DNA from: Sanderia malayensis
Lineage: Eukaryota; Cnidaria; Scyphozoa; Semaeostomeae; Pelagiidae
Direction: 5' to 3'
Length of the DNA: 64,000 nt
NCBI GenBank assembly: GCA_013076295.1
Contig: RQOL01000876.1
Location: 930,001-994,000, forward strand
The translations under genes were made by a program, and so were the position numbers. The notes under the pieces are model-generated. The model was not told where the DNA came from, did not search any database, and saw only the letters and a program-made list of their open reading frames with translations. This document shows positions 50,608-60,884 of this stretch, one piece after another; position 1 is the first letter of the stretch; the number at the start of each line of letters is the position of its first letter.

Positions 50608-51364
50608 AGTAGCATTTATAGAAAACGATGTGATCGACATCGGCAAGGCTCTCGCCTATCCTCTCGCCCCAGTACTACTACATTTAGCAACAAGTGACGG
50701 ATGCAGAATGAAGATAGTTAAAAGCAAGCTTTTTGATGCTGCACTCAACACGGTTCTGTCCGAGGAAACCCTGTCGGTAAATGCTAGCTGCTATGTAATG
50801 GATTTAGCTGCATCACTTCCCTCGATTGTAAAGCTACTAGATAGAGCTGTCAGAAATTAAGCAAAGTCGGAAATTAAGTCAGGAAGACGTGGAAATGTTC
50901 ATGAGTTGGAAACCAACCACGAAGAAGCAGACACCAAGATTTGCTACCTTCTGCACCACGCCGTAAGCCAAAATATTGGTAATGAAACAGTAGCTGACGT
51001 GCGTTCCAGTTCATGAGACGTAGACATCCACTGGCAAAGCAAGAAACTCCTTAATCTTGCATTATGTCAACTTTCTTACGCGCAGAAACAAGCACTTCTG
51101 GGATTGCATGCTTTCTCTGGCAATGACTATGTGTCATCATTTTCTCTTAAGGGAAAGAAGGCTTTCTGGAAGAAAATGAATGAAATAGAAGAATGCATGT
51201 TAGCCTTCAGAAATCTTGGTGTTGAAACTCACCCTAGTGAGAACTTAATCTCTAGCCTCGAGAAAATTGTCTGTTCCCTTTATGGAGAAAAAAGATTAGA
51301 ATCCGTTGCAATGCAAGGAAAGCAATATTTTGGCAGAATTTTGCAGTCGATAAGAAGACTTTAA
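50608..51364 (+). pseudogene. Broken ORF of the repeat-borne EADTK/HAFSGNDY protein family
   Basis: Reading + strand, pieces in order are AFIENDVIDIGKALAYPLAP (about 50612), a frame ending in DRAVRN and TAA (50858), EEADTKICYLLHHAV (about 50935), VADVRSSS then TGA where a Gly is expected before DVDI (about 51020), and ALLGLHAFSGNDYVSS (about 51090) to LESVAMQGKQ. I know this order of motifs from multicopy uncharacterised proteins of cnidarian and other invertebrate genomes. The EADT, GD-D and H-AFSGND blocks suggest a PIN/FEN1-like nuclease fold, which is inference. The 5' part lies in the left arm and is cut by the solo LTR. Confidence 0.5.
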
Positions 51365-52328
51365 CTATCTTCATTCTGCATCCGTTACTTGTTGCTACAG
51401 ATAGTAGTACTGGGGCGAGAGGATAGGCGAGAGCCTTGCCGATGTCGACCACTTCGTTTTCTATAAATGCTACTGTGACGAGAAGACCAAGAATGTTCCT
51501 TTGCACCCCAACATCTTTTGATTTGCCATTGCATTTCATTTTAGACCTTTCTCATCATCTCCAAATCCCTTCCAAGGAGACCGTTTAATGGGATCAAAGA
51601 GGGATGCAGCTTGGCTTTCATTCGCATGAAGACGATCGCTAAATATATGAAACATTGCACTGCCTCTTTCTTCTGCTGAAAGTAGCTCTTCAGCAACTTC
51701 AACAGATAACGGCCTTTCCGATGAGAGATTAAACAACTTTTATGAGGAACAAAACAACTTTCCCAGTACTGAAATCTTAGATTTTTCGGATTTCAAGTAC
51801 AAAAAGTTTTTTAAGAGTCTCTTGAAATTCAAAATTGTTTTAGATTATCCAAATGTCTGAGTTTCTTATAACGAGTTTCTTAGAATACGTGCATAAGCAT
51901 TTTATCCTTATAATGTAAATATTATGTGCGTTCAGTTGAAAGTATTGCTTCATTCAAATCTAAATTGAAAAATTACGCAGGAATAACATGACTTTAGGTA
52001 ATAGGCCTGTAGTCCCGTTGGGCTTCGAAATTTAGCCACCTCCCCCCCAAAAATAGGGAGAGCAAATTTTTATCGTGACATTGCAATATCTATCTCCACA
52101 TAGAGTTATGGTGGCTTGGGCATCATTTTTATAATGATTTTCTCAGAAATTGGATGGTTGAAAGGAAAATTTATTTTCACCCTTAACCCCCCAAAATCTC
52201 GGAAACGCCCCCTCGCACGCCTGATCAACATCCAGATTCGAATTCTACGCCCAAAGCTACACCAGAAAAACATTGTCCCGTAAATTGCCTCCTCGGGTGG
52301 TAATGCTCCCCTCTCAGCCACTGGCCTA

Positions 52329-52560
52329 TAAAGAGAGAAGCTTGTAGAAAGTTACCTTGTTCCTTTGTGCTAGATTGCAGTTCCCCTTTCAGTGTTGCAT
52401 GCTGTTTTTTATGAAACTTCAATTAAATGCTAGGGCACACGTCCATCCAATCTGTGAAAAAATATTCAAATATTCAGTGTGCTTTGGACGGAGAAAACCC
52501 ACCTGCGTCTAAGAACAGTAAAATACGATATAAAAGACCAAATGAAGATAACTAGTTTGT
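52329..52560 (+). repeat. Right part of the interrupted repeat R1
   Basis: From TAAAGAGAGAAGCTTGTAGA to GATAACTAG the sequence matches 56112-56342 with few differences, including TTGTTCCTTTGTGCTAGATT. It completes the copy whose left part is at 49176-49273. Confidence 0.8.
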
Positions 52561-52738
52561 CTTTTATAACACAAAATGCAAAGGATAACTAAAAATGTGA
52601 ATACGCATGCGTGTAATCATGCCCACAAGTAAAAAACAAGTGGACACGTTTCCAGACATTAATTTCACGTGTCTATATCTATTGGTGGCGAGTCTCCAAG
52701 CAGATGTCGCTGGATATATATGAACAGATCGGCACTGT

Positions 52739-52996
52739 TGGCCCCCGTCACCCCGGCGTACCAACAAAGTTAGTAGTTGAGTACGATACGCGGATTGTTT
52801 TTCGGCGTTTCTGCCAGAAAATCATTCTCGACGGAAAGACGAAAAGTCCCGGTACGCCGGGGATCTACTTTCTCTTGTAGATCCTCGGCGTACCAGCCCT
52901 CATTTGATTTCAACTCAGTGGAGCTCGGTGGAATCGATCCGTGATTCCATGAGTGGCAAGTATAAGTACCAACCATTTCGCCACCAGAGTTGAGCT
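52739..52996 (-). mobile_element. tRNA-derived SINE, copy 1
   Basis: On the minus strand the head has an A-box-like TGGCGAAATGGTTGG and a B-box-like GGATCGATTCC about 35 nt later, as in tRNA genes. The body ends with a strong hairpin GATCTACAAGAGAAAGTAGA and then CGGCGTACCGGGACTTT. The second copy at 55020-55275 shares the whole body. Confidence 0.7.
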
Positions 52997-54049
52997 AACA
53001 AGGGAGTAAACAGTGAAGCGCCAATTCTGCAATTTCATGTGGAAGGTAAACCGATAGAGAAGTAGAAATAATATATGAACTTAGCAATAAATTGCTGACC
53101 TAAGAAAGCAAATCACATACTTTGGGTAAAAGTCTACACAGTCAGATATATACGAAGAAAACTTAATTTGAGGCAAATTGACTTTCACAGGGTGGGTGGA
53201 CCGAATTCATAGATTGGGGCGGAAAGGAGCCCCGGTGGATGGAGCAAAACGACAACCACGAACAGGTAGACGGGTCCTTTAGGAGTTTTTAAGATCAGTA
53301 GAATTCAATCACCCATGGGTCTTTGCGAATTATGTTACGTTTACGCGTCATACTAAATCATCGCGTATTTTGACATAAAACCGTTTCCATACTCTTCAAC
53401 GAAGTAATGTCGAAACCTATTCATGAAAAATATAATTTCCACTCAGTACTTGAAAATGGCGCTTATTCCAAAAAGAGCACTTTTTCAAACATGGTCTGTT
53501 GAGGGAAGGCTTATATGAGGTGACCTTTATTGAAGGGGGAGTTTAATGTAGAATATGCTGGTTGCGATGATGGAAGCAAAAAGGACAAAATTCCACATGA
53601 TAGTAAAAAATTTAAACAACAATTGGGATGGCATATTTTAAAAGTATTATTTTGAATTATACCAAGGTTAGACTTCAACAAAATTGAAATTGTAATACAC
53701 GAGTCAATCTGCTTGATGACGCAATCAACCACGCCCTAATTAATGTCACTCTCCATAATTTTTGCGTTAATATACCCAAAAGGCCCTAAAACCATTTTAA
53801 TGAATGCAATGGTTTTGCATCAAACTTTACGATAAATAATACAGATATCATGACGTCATTGACAACGCCCAAACTTAACATAATTCTGAAAAGGTTATCT
53901 AAAATCTACGAATCTCAAATTTTCTATGTTTCAAACAAAAAGTTTTCTAAGTTTCAAACAAAAAGTAGGGCAATTTTTCAGGTTGCTGCACAAATTCACC
54001 TGTGTTATCACTTGGTCGAAATTTGTCAGGAAGCTTTGATAGAGTATGT
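52997..54049. other. Spacer between SINE copy 1 and the INTS8 duplicate
   Basis: No gene or repeat end could be defined. The open frames at 53511-53732 (-) and 53850-54131 (+) have no recognisable domain; the second runs into the duplicated block. Confidence 0.4.
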
Positions 54050-54870
54050 GAACAATTGTATTCATGTCAACTCACACAGTATTATATTTTCTACCAAGGA
54101 AGACATCCCAAACATTTTGAAGGATATTTAAGATAAACTACAGCAAAACCCCGCATGTGAGAACCAGTAAATTTCTATCCAGCCTATTGTTCCAAGACAA
54201 TAGGCTATTGTTTCCTCTATTGTTTTCAGCAGAAATATCACTCAGGTTCTTAATCCATTGGCTCTTGCATGCGGATTTTTCCTGTATTCGCTTCTCACTC
54301 TCAAATATAAGTATGTTGGTACTTAATCACCAGCAAAGCCAATGGTTGGTTTTGTATGATACTCTTTTGAAGAAATTCTTTACAAAGAACCAAAGGTGAA
54401 GGATCTGTCACAAAGAATCGTGATTTTGAAGTTTGTTGTATTTAGTACAACTTTCATCGTTTACAACTTCCAAGTTTCATTGCCACCCATCCCACCCCAC
54501 CCCCAACCTCGTAACAATATCCATCAAGGAATACAACACGGAATGATCTTTGGCCTAGTCTACGTCCAATGGCAAGATACTTGGAAAGATGTGAGTTAAA
54601 TTATGCTTTACCTGCATGCCCAGATTTTATATGCTCTTTCAACAAATTTCCAGACCTGTCCAGCAAAATTCAAACCAAGTTTGCAGTGGCCTTGGAGGAA
54701 GACGACTCAATCCAATCTCAGACATTGCCATACCACAAGGCCGAAATCTGAGATGCCGAGCCCATCTCAAACAAGGCAAACAATGGATGAAATTGGATGT
54801 GCGGTGGGACAAAGTAGGACAATGGGCAGTTGTTGTTGTTGTTGTCTTTGTTGGTTTTGCTACCAACGAA
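54050..54870 (-). repeat. Inverted duplicate of the INTS8 5' region (1310-1935)
   Basis: Read on the minus strand, this block follows INTS8 from its 5' flank through exon 1 into intron 1, with long near-identical runs such as GTTGGTACTTA...CCAGCAAAGCCAATGG on the plus strand here and on the minus strand at 1790-1815. The copy has about 160 bp extra at about 54131-54295 that is absent from INTS8. Similarity is strongest over exon 1 and intron 1 and weaker in the flank. Confidence 0.88.
54639..54725 (-). pseudogene. INTS8 exon 1 pseudogene copy
   Basis: MSEIGLSRLPPRPLQTWFEF is readable, parallel to residues 1-20 of the real gene. One base is then missing compared with the real exon, so the frame changes right after WFEF and stops at 54639. 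No other INTS8 exon accompanies it. Confidence 0.85.
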
Positions 54871-55019
54871 GAGTCAAAGGATGAAAACATGAGCATCTAA
54901 TGCGCATGCGGCCAAAATTATTCCCTCGCTTGATAAAAACTTGGCAAAGTATCTGCAAAAATAATATTACGGTCATAGATAATTGGGGCACACCCAGAAA
55001 GATATGCAAAGAGAATAGT

Positions 55020-55275
55020 GGTGTGTGTCCCCCGGCGTACCACAAACTCAGTAGCTGAGTACGATCGGTTAATGTTTTTTCGGTCTTTCTGCCGAAAAAT
55101 CATTCTCGACGGAAAGACTAAAAGTCCCGGTACGCCGGGGATCTACTTTCTCTTGTAGATCCTCGGTGTATCAGCCCTCATTTAATTTCAACTCAAATTC
55201 AGTGGCGTAGATGGGACTCGAACTGGGACCCCCTGCATCACCAGTACATGAACTAACCATACGACCACTGGAGTC
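55020..55275 (-). mobile_element. tRNA-derived SINE, copy 2
   Basis: On the minus strand the A-box-like TGGTCGTATGGTTAG and B-box AGTTCGAGTCCC are well spaced, followed by the same body as copy 1 with hairpin GATCTACAAGAGAAAGTAGA. The head differs from copy 1 more than the body does. It is not a functional tRNA gene: no acceptor stem is evident and it is fused to the SINE body. Confidence 0.75.
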
Positions 55276-55439
55276 AAGATAATTGGTCACAGATAAACTA
55301 AAAGTGCTTATAGAATGATTGGCTTGTATATAACGGAGGGCTGTGCCTTGTATGAGGGGGAGCTTCACTGCCCTTGTCTTGCTTTCGACAACAAAGAGAA
55401 ATAAGATATGTCACTGTCACATAATTCCAATTACTGGAA

Positions 55440-55520
55440 AATCCTAAATGAAATATAGATAAATGAAATGGAAAATAAATGAAAAATAAAATTGAAAAAT
55501 GAAAAATAAAATAAAAATAA

Positions 55521-55551
<31 letters not shown>

Positions 55552-55715
55552 ATAAATAAAAAATAAAAAAAAAAATAATAAAAAAAAAATAAAAAAAAAA
55601 TAAATAAAAAAATAAAAATAAAAAAATAAAAAAATAAAAAAATAAAATAAAAATAAAATGATAAATAAAAAATAAAAATAAAAAAAATAAAATAAAAATA
55701 AAATGATAAATGAAA
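55440..55715. repeat. A-rich low-complexity tract (AAATA/AAAATA)n
   Basis: About 275 bp of almost pure A and T on the plus strand, in runs of AAAAATAAAATAAA type. The minus-strand open frames rich in Phe across it are artefacts. Confidence 0.9.
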
Positions 55716-55984
55716 TGGAAAATCCCTACACATGACTTTGGATGCACGAAATTAAAATCGTTTATGGTTTTGGGTAACATCGCCAACGCTCATTACAAAG
55801 CAGTGGCTTTAAATCTGGTTATATATGTGGCACATAAAATTTAATGTTGCGTATTCAAAGTTGGAAATAAATCTGATTGGATCACGCGACCTAAAATTTA
55901 GTTTTTAAGGCTTTGAAATATCAGCAACGGATTCGTAAAAAGTGTTAGCGACATAGCTTAGAACTATGAAAATGTGCATATTTG

Positions 55985-56342
55985 GTGCTTCCAGAAAGTG
56001 GTAAATTGAAATGTCAAGGAGGCAATGACGTCATGGACGCCTCACTCGAAAGGTCTAATCAAGCACTGTTAAGTGGAAAAAGGGAAACAATGTGAAGAGT
56101 TGATTGGATAGCTAAAGAGGGAAGCTTGTAACTGATAAAAGTTACCTTGTTCCTTTGTGCTAGATTGCAGTTCCCCTTTCAGTGTTGCATGCTGTTTTTT
56201 ATGAAACTTCAATTAAATGCTAGGGCACACGTCCATCCAATCTGTTAAAAAATATTCAAATATTCAGTGTGTTTTGGACGGAGAAAACCCACCTGCGTCT
56301 AAGAACACTAAGATACGATATAAAAACCAAATAAAGATAACT
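55985..56342 (+). repeat. Uninterrupted copy of repeat R1
   Basis: Contiguous sequence matching 49176-49273 and then 52329-52560, through GATAGCTAAAGAGGGAAGCT. It therefore represents the empty site for the fold-back insertion. Immediately after GATAACTAG comes the BEL/Pao-like LTR. Confidence 0.85.
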
Positions 56343-56344
56343 AG

Positions 56345-56720
56345 TGTGGGGGAATCCAAACGACAGGTATAGTTTCTTTTCGTGTTACTGAATGATGAAT
56401 GTTCTGGTCGAGCTTTTGAGGCTTGATCCAGTATGCATGAGTTTGCCTATCGTCCGTGTTGACTTAGGCCCGTAGTGAGAATAAGAGAAAGACACAAGTG
56501 TTTAGCTCGTAAGCTGTTTTATTTATAACCGTTTGAGCTGAATCTAAATCTAAACGTAAAGGTTAGATTGGTTATATATATTTGGTTTATAGGTAACGAA
56601 GTTTCTGGATGATTGCACAATTTCTTTTACTAAACGAACGCTATTAATTCTCGAATTTTCTGGAAATCCTATGGCTTCGAAGGTTCCAGATATTGTCATT
56701 CTCGAATGTTCTTCGCCACA
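56345..56720 (-). mobile_element. 3' LTR of a minus-strand BEL/Pao-like element
   Basis: On the minus strand it starts TGTGGCGAAGAACATTCGAG and ends GATTCCCCCACA, 376 bp with TG...CA ends. A polypurine tract (AGAGGGAGAG, 56721-56730) directly precedes it, as expected for plus-strand priming. No second LTR is seen in the window. Confidence 0.7.
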
Positions 56721-56763
56721 CTCTCCCTCTATTACCTAAAGTGCGACTGCATCTTTAATACTA

Positions 56764-57292
56764 CTAGTCGTCTTCATGTCCCGCTTCATTCAAATGAATT
56801 CCAACGATCCTGCTCACTGCCGTGTCTTTGCTGGCTCTTTTACTCTTTCTCTGCGTTACAAACTCTTTTGCTTCGGGGTTCATGTTGGGTTGTTTTATAT
56901 CTCCGTGCATATTTGCTGTTTCGCCACCTTCTTCCAAATCGGTTATCAGTTGCATTGGTCGTTCGAGGATGTAACCATTTCGAGTGTGTATCTTGTTGAC
57001 AACTCCATCCTCTCCAATGATGTGATCTTCAATCCTTCCAATTCTCCAACGTCCTTTAGTTTTCAGTGAATCATTGAATAGTACAAGCGTTTCAGCCTGC
57101 ACTTCGTTTCTGCCAAGGAAGCTTGTTGTCTTTTTCCCTCGTCTAGCTCTCGCAGGTAGCTATTCGGAAATCCATCTTTGTCGTAGCTGTTCTCTGGACC
57201 GCTTCATATACCTCATACGTCGTGTCACATCACCTTGGCTTTCCGCGAACCCCAATACCACTCTCAGGTGTGTACTCGGGCCTAGGCACTAA
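56764..57292 (-). pseudogene. BEL/Pao polyprotein C-terminus (DUF5641-like), degenerate
   Basis: The minus-strand frame reads ...LRQRWISEYLREL upstream, then VQAETLVLFNDSLKTKGRWR and IGRIEDHIIGEDGVVNKIHT, then YILERPMQLITDLE. This is the pattern of the DUF5641 domain that follows integrase in BEL/Pao retrotransposons. It stops about 40 nt before the polypurine tract, as it should at a pol 3' end. The integrase core and everything further upstream are missing. Confidence 0.65.
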
Positions 57293-57406
57293 AACATTAC
57301 AGAAGATGAAAGGATGAGCGCAGAATGAGAGACTAATACCAAGTTAACTTTTAACTTATACCTTCACCGGTTTAATCATATAATATTGTTATGCTAAAAT
57401 ATAAGT

Positions 57407-58214
57407 TCACACATTTTGTTTACAAACACCCAGCTGAATTCCTGAAAAACTTTTCATATATTCCTGATCTCTAAAAAGCTCTGGATCGGGAGTAGAGTTT
57501 CTTCGGCTTTTTCGCTTGAGAAACTCAGCTACTGCCTTGGGGTCGAATACAGAGGTTCCACTGCCATATAATGATATTTGTAGAACGTTGTTGATTGTGG
57601 TCTTCTTTAAAGACGACCTACCATAGGTTTTCACCCTATTGCAGTGAGACACCACACGCTCCATGCCCATGCTATGTGGCGTCACTACTAGAAATGAGCC
57701 AAGGAGTATTTTGAAATATCCATGGCTCACATTGATCATCATGCGCAGTCTCAATGCCAAAACTGTGCCTTCATCAGTGGATTCAATATCCTTGATATGC
57801 TCAATGTTTCCAAAGGACATGCAGACGTCGGATGAAAACTCTTTCAATTTGGCTTCTCCGAAAACTTCACAGACAAACTCTCTGCTTGCATCGATTATTT
57901 GCTTTGGAGACGTTGCAGCAAGAATCGTTTTAATTTTCTTCACTGTTCCATCATCTTCAACTTGAAGTCTTTCACCAAGAAATTGATTGGAAAAAGTATG
58001 ACTTCAGATCTTATTGCAGGCTCCTGGATCTTGCATCGAAGTACAAATGGTTTGTTCTTGACTTACGAACTTCAGTTCTCTCTTCCTCGTTTATGGCAAA
58101 TTTCTTTTCATTGCCCCCATCAATAGGACCTTCCTTCATCAATTGTAGTTCCCGCAAGGCAGTGTCACGAGCAGTCATAGATGATAAATAAATGTTTACT
58201 AATGTAATAACCAC
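57407..58214 (-). pseudogene. hAT-like transposase C-terminal fragment
   Basis: Open frame 57943-57407 (178 residues) contains FLVVTPHSMGMERVVSHCNR followed by RSSLKKTTINNVLQISLYGS. This resembles the hAT dimerisation region, where a hydrophobic-P-x3-ERx(F/V)S block precedes K-x(n)-R-x-x-L. A preceding piece (58214-58011) in another frame, RDTALRELQLMKEGPIDGG, may be the middle of the same protein. No terminal repeats were found. It could also be a domesticated hAT-derived exon. Confidence 0.5.
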
Positions 58215-58482
58215 TTTTGTTCCTTGTGAGACTTGGCCGACGAGGATCGACGAGGCCTAAAACTTCAAAACTGCAAAGTCTGTCACATTAGTGTTGGCTT
58301 GATTTTGCAAGATACCCCTTTTGTGTTGCGTGTGAGTTCTTCATGTGCCTTCCAAATAGTAGCCACCCCAGCATTGTAAAATCTGCTCCATGATCTGTGT
58401 ATGGATTGGCTCCCAAAACTGGTTGCTCAGTTGATCGAATCCTCTGACAATCTGCTGCACTAGGTATTAACCATCTTCTGTC

Positions 58483-58672
58483 ATGCCTCCTCGTCGTCCT
58501 GTTTCATCTGTTCGCTGTTTCTTCTGTGGTGAACCTGGTCATATCGTCCGGAATTGCGACAAACGTTAGAGAGCGCAGAAATGTACCCTTTGCAATGGCT
58601 GGGGCCATCATCCACAGAACTGTGCCAATAACTTTGCTTCATCTCAGCCAACATCTGATATACTTCAACAAC
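58483..58672 (+). pseudogene. Gag nucleocapsid remnant with two CCHC knuckles
   Basis: CFFCGEPGHIVRNC (58516-58557) and CTLCNGWGHHPQNC (from 58582) are both C-x2-C-x4-H-x4-C zinc knuckles in one frame, separated by a TAG at 58567-58569. Capsid and matrix parts are absent. The pol frame that follows is shifted by -1 relative to this one. Confidence 0.75.
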
Positions 58673-58835
58673 CAGATCGTAAGTTTTCTTTAAACTTTCA
58701 GGGGATGCCTCACTATTAGGTTGGAGTGATGAGCATCCCACTACTTTTGCTTTTGGAACTACAACTACTTCTGTTGCTCCACGTGCCCTAGTTCCTTGCC
58801 AACCCCTTGTTTCTTGTAATTTTACTGGTGTACAG

Positions 58836-60884
58836 TTGTCAGCTCTTGTTGACACAGGGTCAATGCAATCTATTTTGAGTTTTGATGCTTTCCAACGCAT
58901 TTTTCAGAGCTGTACACAGCCAAATATTGTCCCACCGTTACTTGGAAGTAGTTCCAACACTTGTTTATCTATTACTGGACAACCGTTGCAACCCGCAGGT
59001 GCAGCGGTCTTCCAGTTCTCATTTCCTGGTTGTGATTTTGCATTTAAGTTTAAATTTCTTGTATGTAATAATATGCTACAACCCTTCCAATGCATTCTGG
59101 GATGGGATTTTATTGTTGCCTTTCAACTACACTTGGCTTATTCTGGGGATTCCTATTTCTTAAATGGGCCACATGGCAGTACTCCCTTGATACCTTGGGC
59201 CCCACCTTCTGGTTCAACTTCCTCTAATTGTTCGATCCTGTCCAGTTCTCCTCAGGTGGGTCCGCCTTCTGGCTTTGCCCAGTCGTCCAGCCAAGGGCCA
59301 GTCACCCTCACTCTTGTTGATAGTTTTTCCATCCCTGGTCGTAGTGAGTGTATTTTACAAGCTAAGTTACCTCGAGGGTATTCTGAACAGTTAGGTATGG
59401 TGTGTAGTTTAGATGATTCTCCCCTTACTATTGCATCAACTTTGAATCAATCCAGCCATAGTAAGGTCTTTGTACGTGTTTTGAACTCCTCAGAGTCTCC
59501 AGTCGAATTACATTCTGGTCAGAAGGTTGCCAAATTTCTTCCAGTTGTTGAATCTCTTCCAGTTAGACTGAGATCATCTGTTGATAATATTTGTGCTAGT
59601 GTTTGCCAGCCAAGCATGGACCCTTGCACATTGCAAGAATTAGAGACAGCTGTTAGCTCTAGTTTATCTAGCCATGATCGTAATCATCTGTTGCAGACTT
59701 TGCTTGAATATCCAGATGTGTTTAACAATGGCTTAGGCCACACTACCGTGACTTCTCATAAGATAAACACAGGTGATTCCCCTCCGATCCGCCAACACCC
59801 TCGACGCCTCCCCTATCACTACAGAGGTGAGGTTGACAAGCAAGTTCATGATATGCTTACTCAAGGTGTTATCAAGCCTATCACAAGCCCCTGGTCTTCT
59901 CCTATTGTCCTTGTCAAGAAAAAGGATGGGTCTTATCGATTTTGTATTGATTATCGAAAATTAAATTTAGTAACTAAGCATGACGCTATTCCCTTGCCTC
60001 GAATTGATGACTTGCTGGACGCCTTAAATGGGTATAACATCCTTAGTACCTTGGATCTTCGCAGTGGGTATTGGCAAGTCAGTGTAGACCCAGAAGATAG
60101 AGAGAAAACAGCTTTCATGACACCTACTGGTTTATATGAATTTTTACGCATGCCATATGGTCTATCCACTGCCCCGGCTACCTTTTCACGGGCCATAAGT
60201 GTTGTCCTGTCTGGTCTCGCCTACGAAACTTGCTTGTGCTATTTTGATGACGTAATTGTTTTTTCCAAAGATATCAACCAGCATTGTGATCGTTTGAAAT
60301 CTGTTTTGCAACGTTTTCGAGAGCAAAATCTCCGTGTTAAAGCTTCCAAATGTTCAGTTGGCTCGCACGAGGTTGCTTATTTAGGGCATACTATTTCTAA
60401 AGACGGCATCCATACTGACCCCAAAAAGGTTAAGGCAATTCAAGACATCCCAGCCCCTTCTACCCTGGAGGAGCTACGATCCTTTCTGGGACTTGCAGGC
60501 TACTACAGGCGGTTTATACCGGAATTTGCCACCATTGCCTCTCCCCTAATGGCCCTCACTAAAAAAGCTACTCGATTTCTATGGACAGATATCACCCAAA
60601 AAGCATTTGAATACCTCAAAACCTGCCTCTGTTCAGCACCTATTTTAGCCTACCCTTGCTTGAACAAGACCTTTATTTTACAAATTGACGCATCAGATGT
60701 TGGGCTTGGTGCTGTCTTAACCCAGCTTGATGACTCAGGCCATGAAAGGGTCATATCATATGCCAGTCGAACTCTCACAAGCCGAGAACAAAATTACACA
60801 GCAATGGAGAAAGAAGCATTGGCTGTTGTGTTTGCAACTGAACATTTTCGTGTATATCTTTTGGGCCGTCAGTTTCAACTCATT
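58836..60884 (+). pseudogene. Ty3/gypsy pol: protease, reverse transcriptase, start of RNase H
   Basis: Aspartic protease motif ALVDTGS (DTG at 58851-58859). The reverse transcriptase has VLVKKKDGSYRFCIDYRKLN, RMPYGLSTAPATF and the catalytic YFDDVIVF (60240-60263); the connection region has FLGLAGYYRRFIPEF; RNase H begins with LQIDASDVGLGAVL. The frame is clean for 680 codons and is then cut in RNase H by the insertion at 60885, after which it reads 9 foreign codons to a stop. The uninterrupted frame implies fairly recent activity. Confidence 0.92.

Larger units (their letters stand above)
49274..52328. mobile_element. 3-kb fold-back transposon with ~1-kb inverted arms and TAA target duplication
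   Basis: The element begins TAGACCAGTGGCTGAGAGGG and ends with the complement (CCACTGGCCTA). Both sides carry TAA (49271-49273, 52329-52331), and the same host repeat continues across, so a true insertion is shown. The left arm runs from 49274 to about 50722, the right arm from about 51359 to 52328. They are highly similar except for about 200 bp extra in the left arm (about 49746-49945) and a solo LTR at 50320-50603. The roughly 640-bp centre and the left arm together hold the remains of one + strand gene; the right arm is an inverted copy of its 5' half. The 3-bp TWA-type duplication fits PIF/Harbinger-like integration, but no such transposase is present. Confidence 0.8.

Noticed and set aside
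55205..55275. Possible tRNA gene on the minus strand
   Set aside because: A and B boxes are present, but no acceptor or anticodon stems fold convincingly and the sequence continues into a shared repeat body, so it is a SINE head.
55298..55786. Phe-rich 162-codon minus-strand frame resembling a membrane protein
   Set aside because: It is the translation of the (AAATA)n tract; the hydrophobicity is an artefact of AAA/ATA complement codons.
56706..57292. Plus-strand open frames of 72-97 codons
   Set aside because: They are shadows of the minus-strand BEL/Pao DUF5641 reading, which carries the recognisable motifs.
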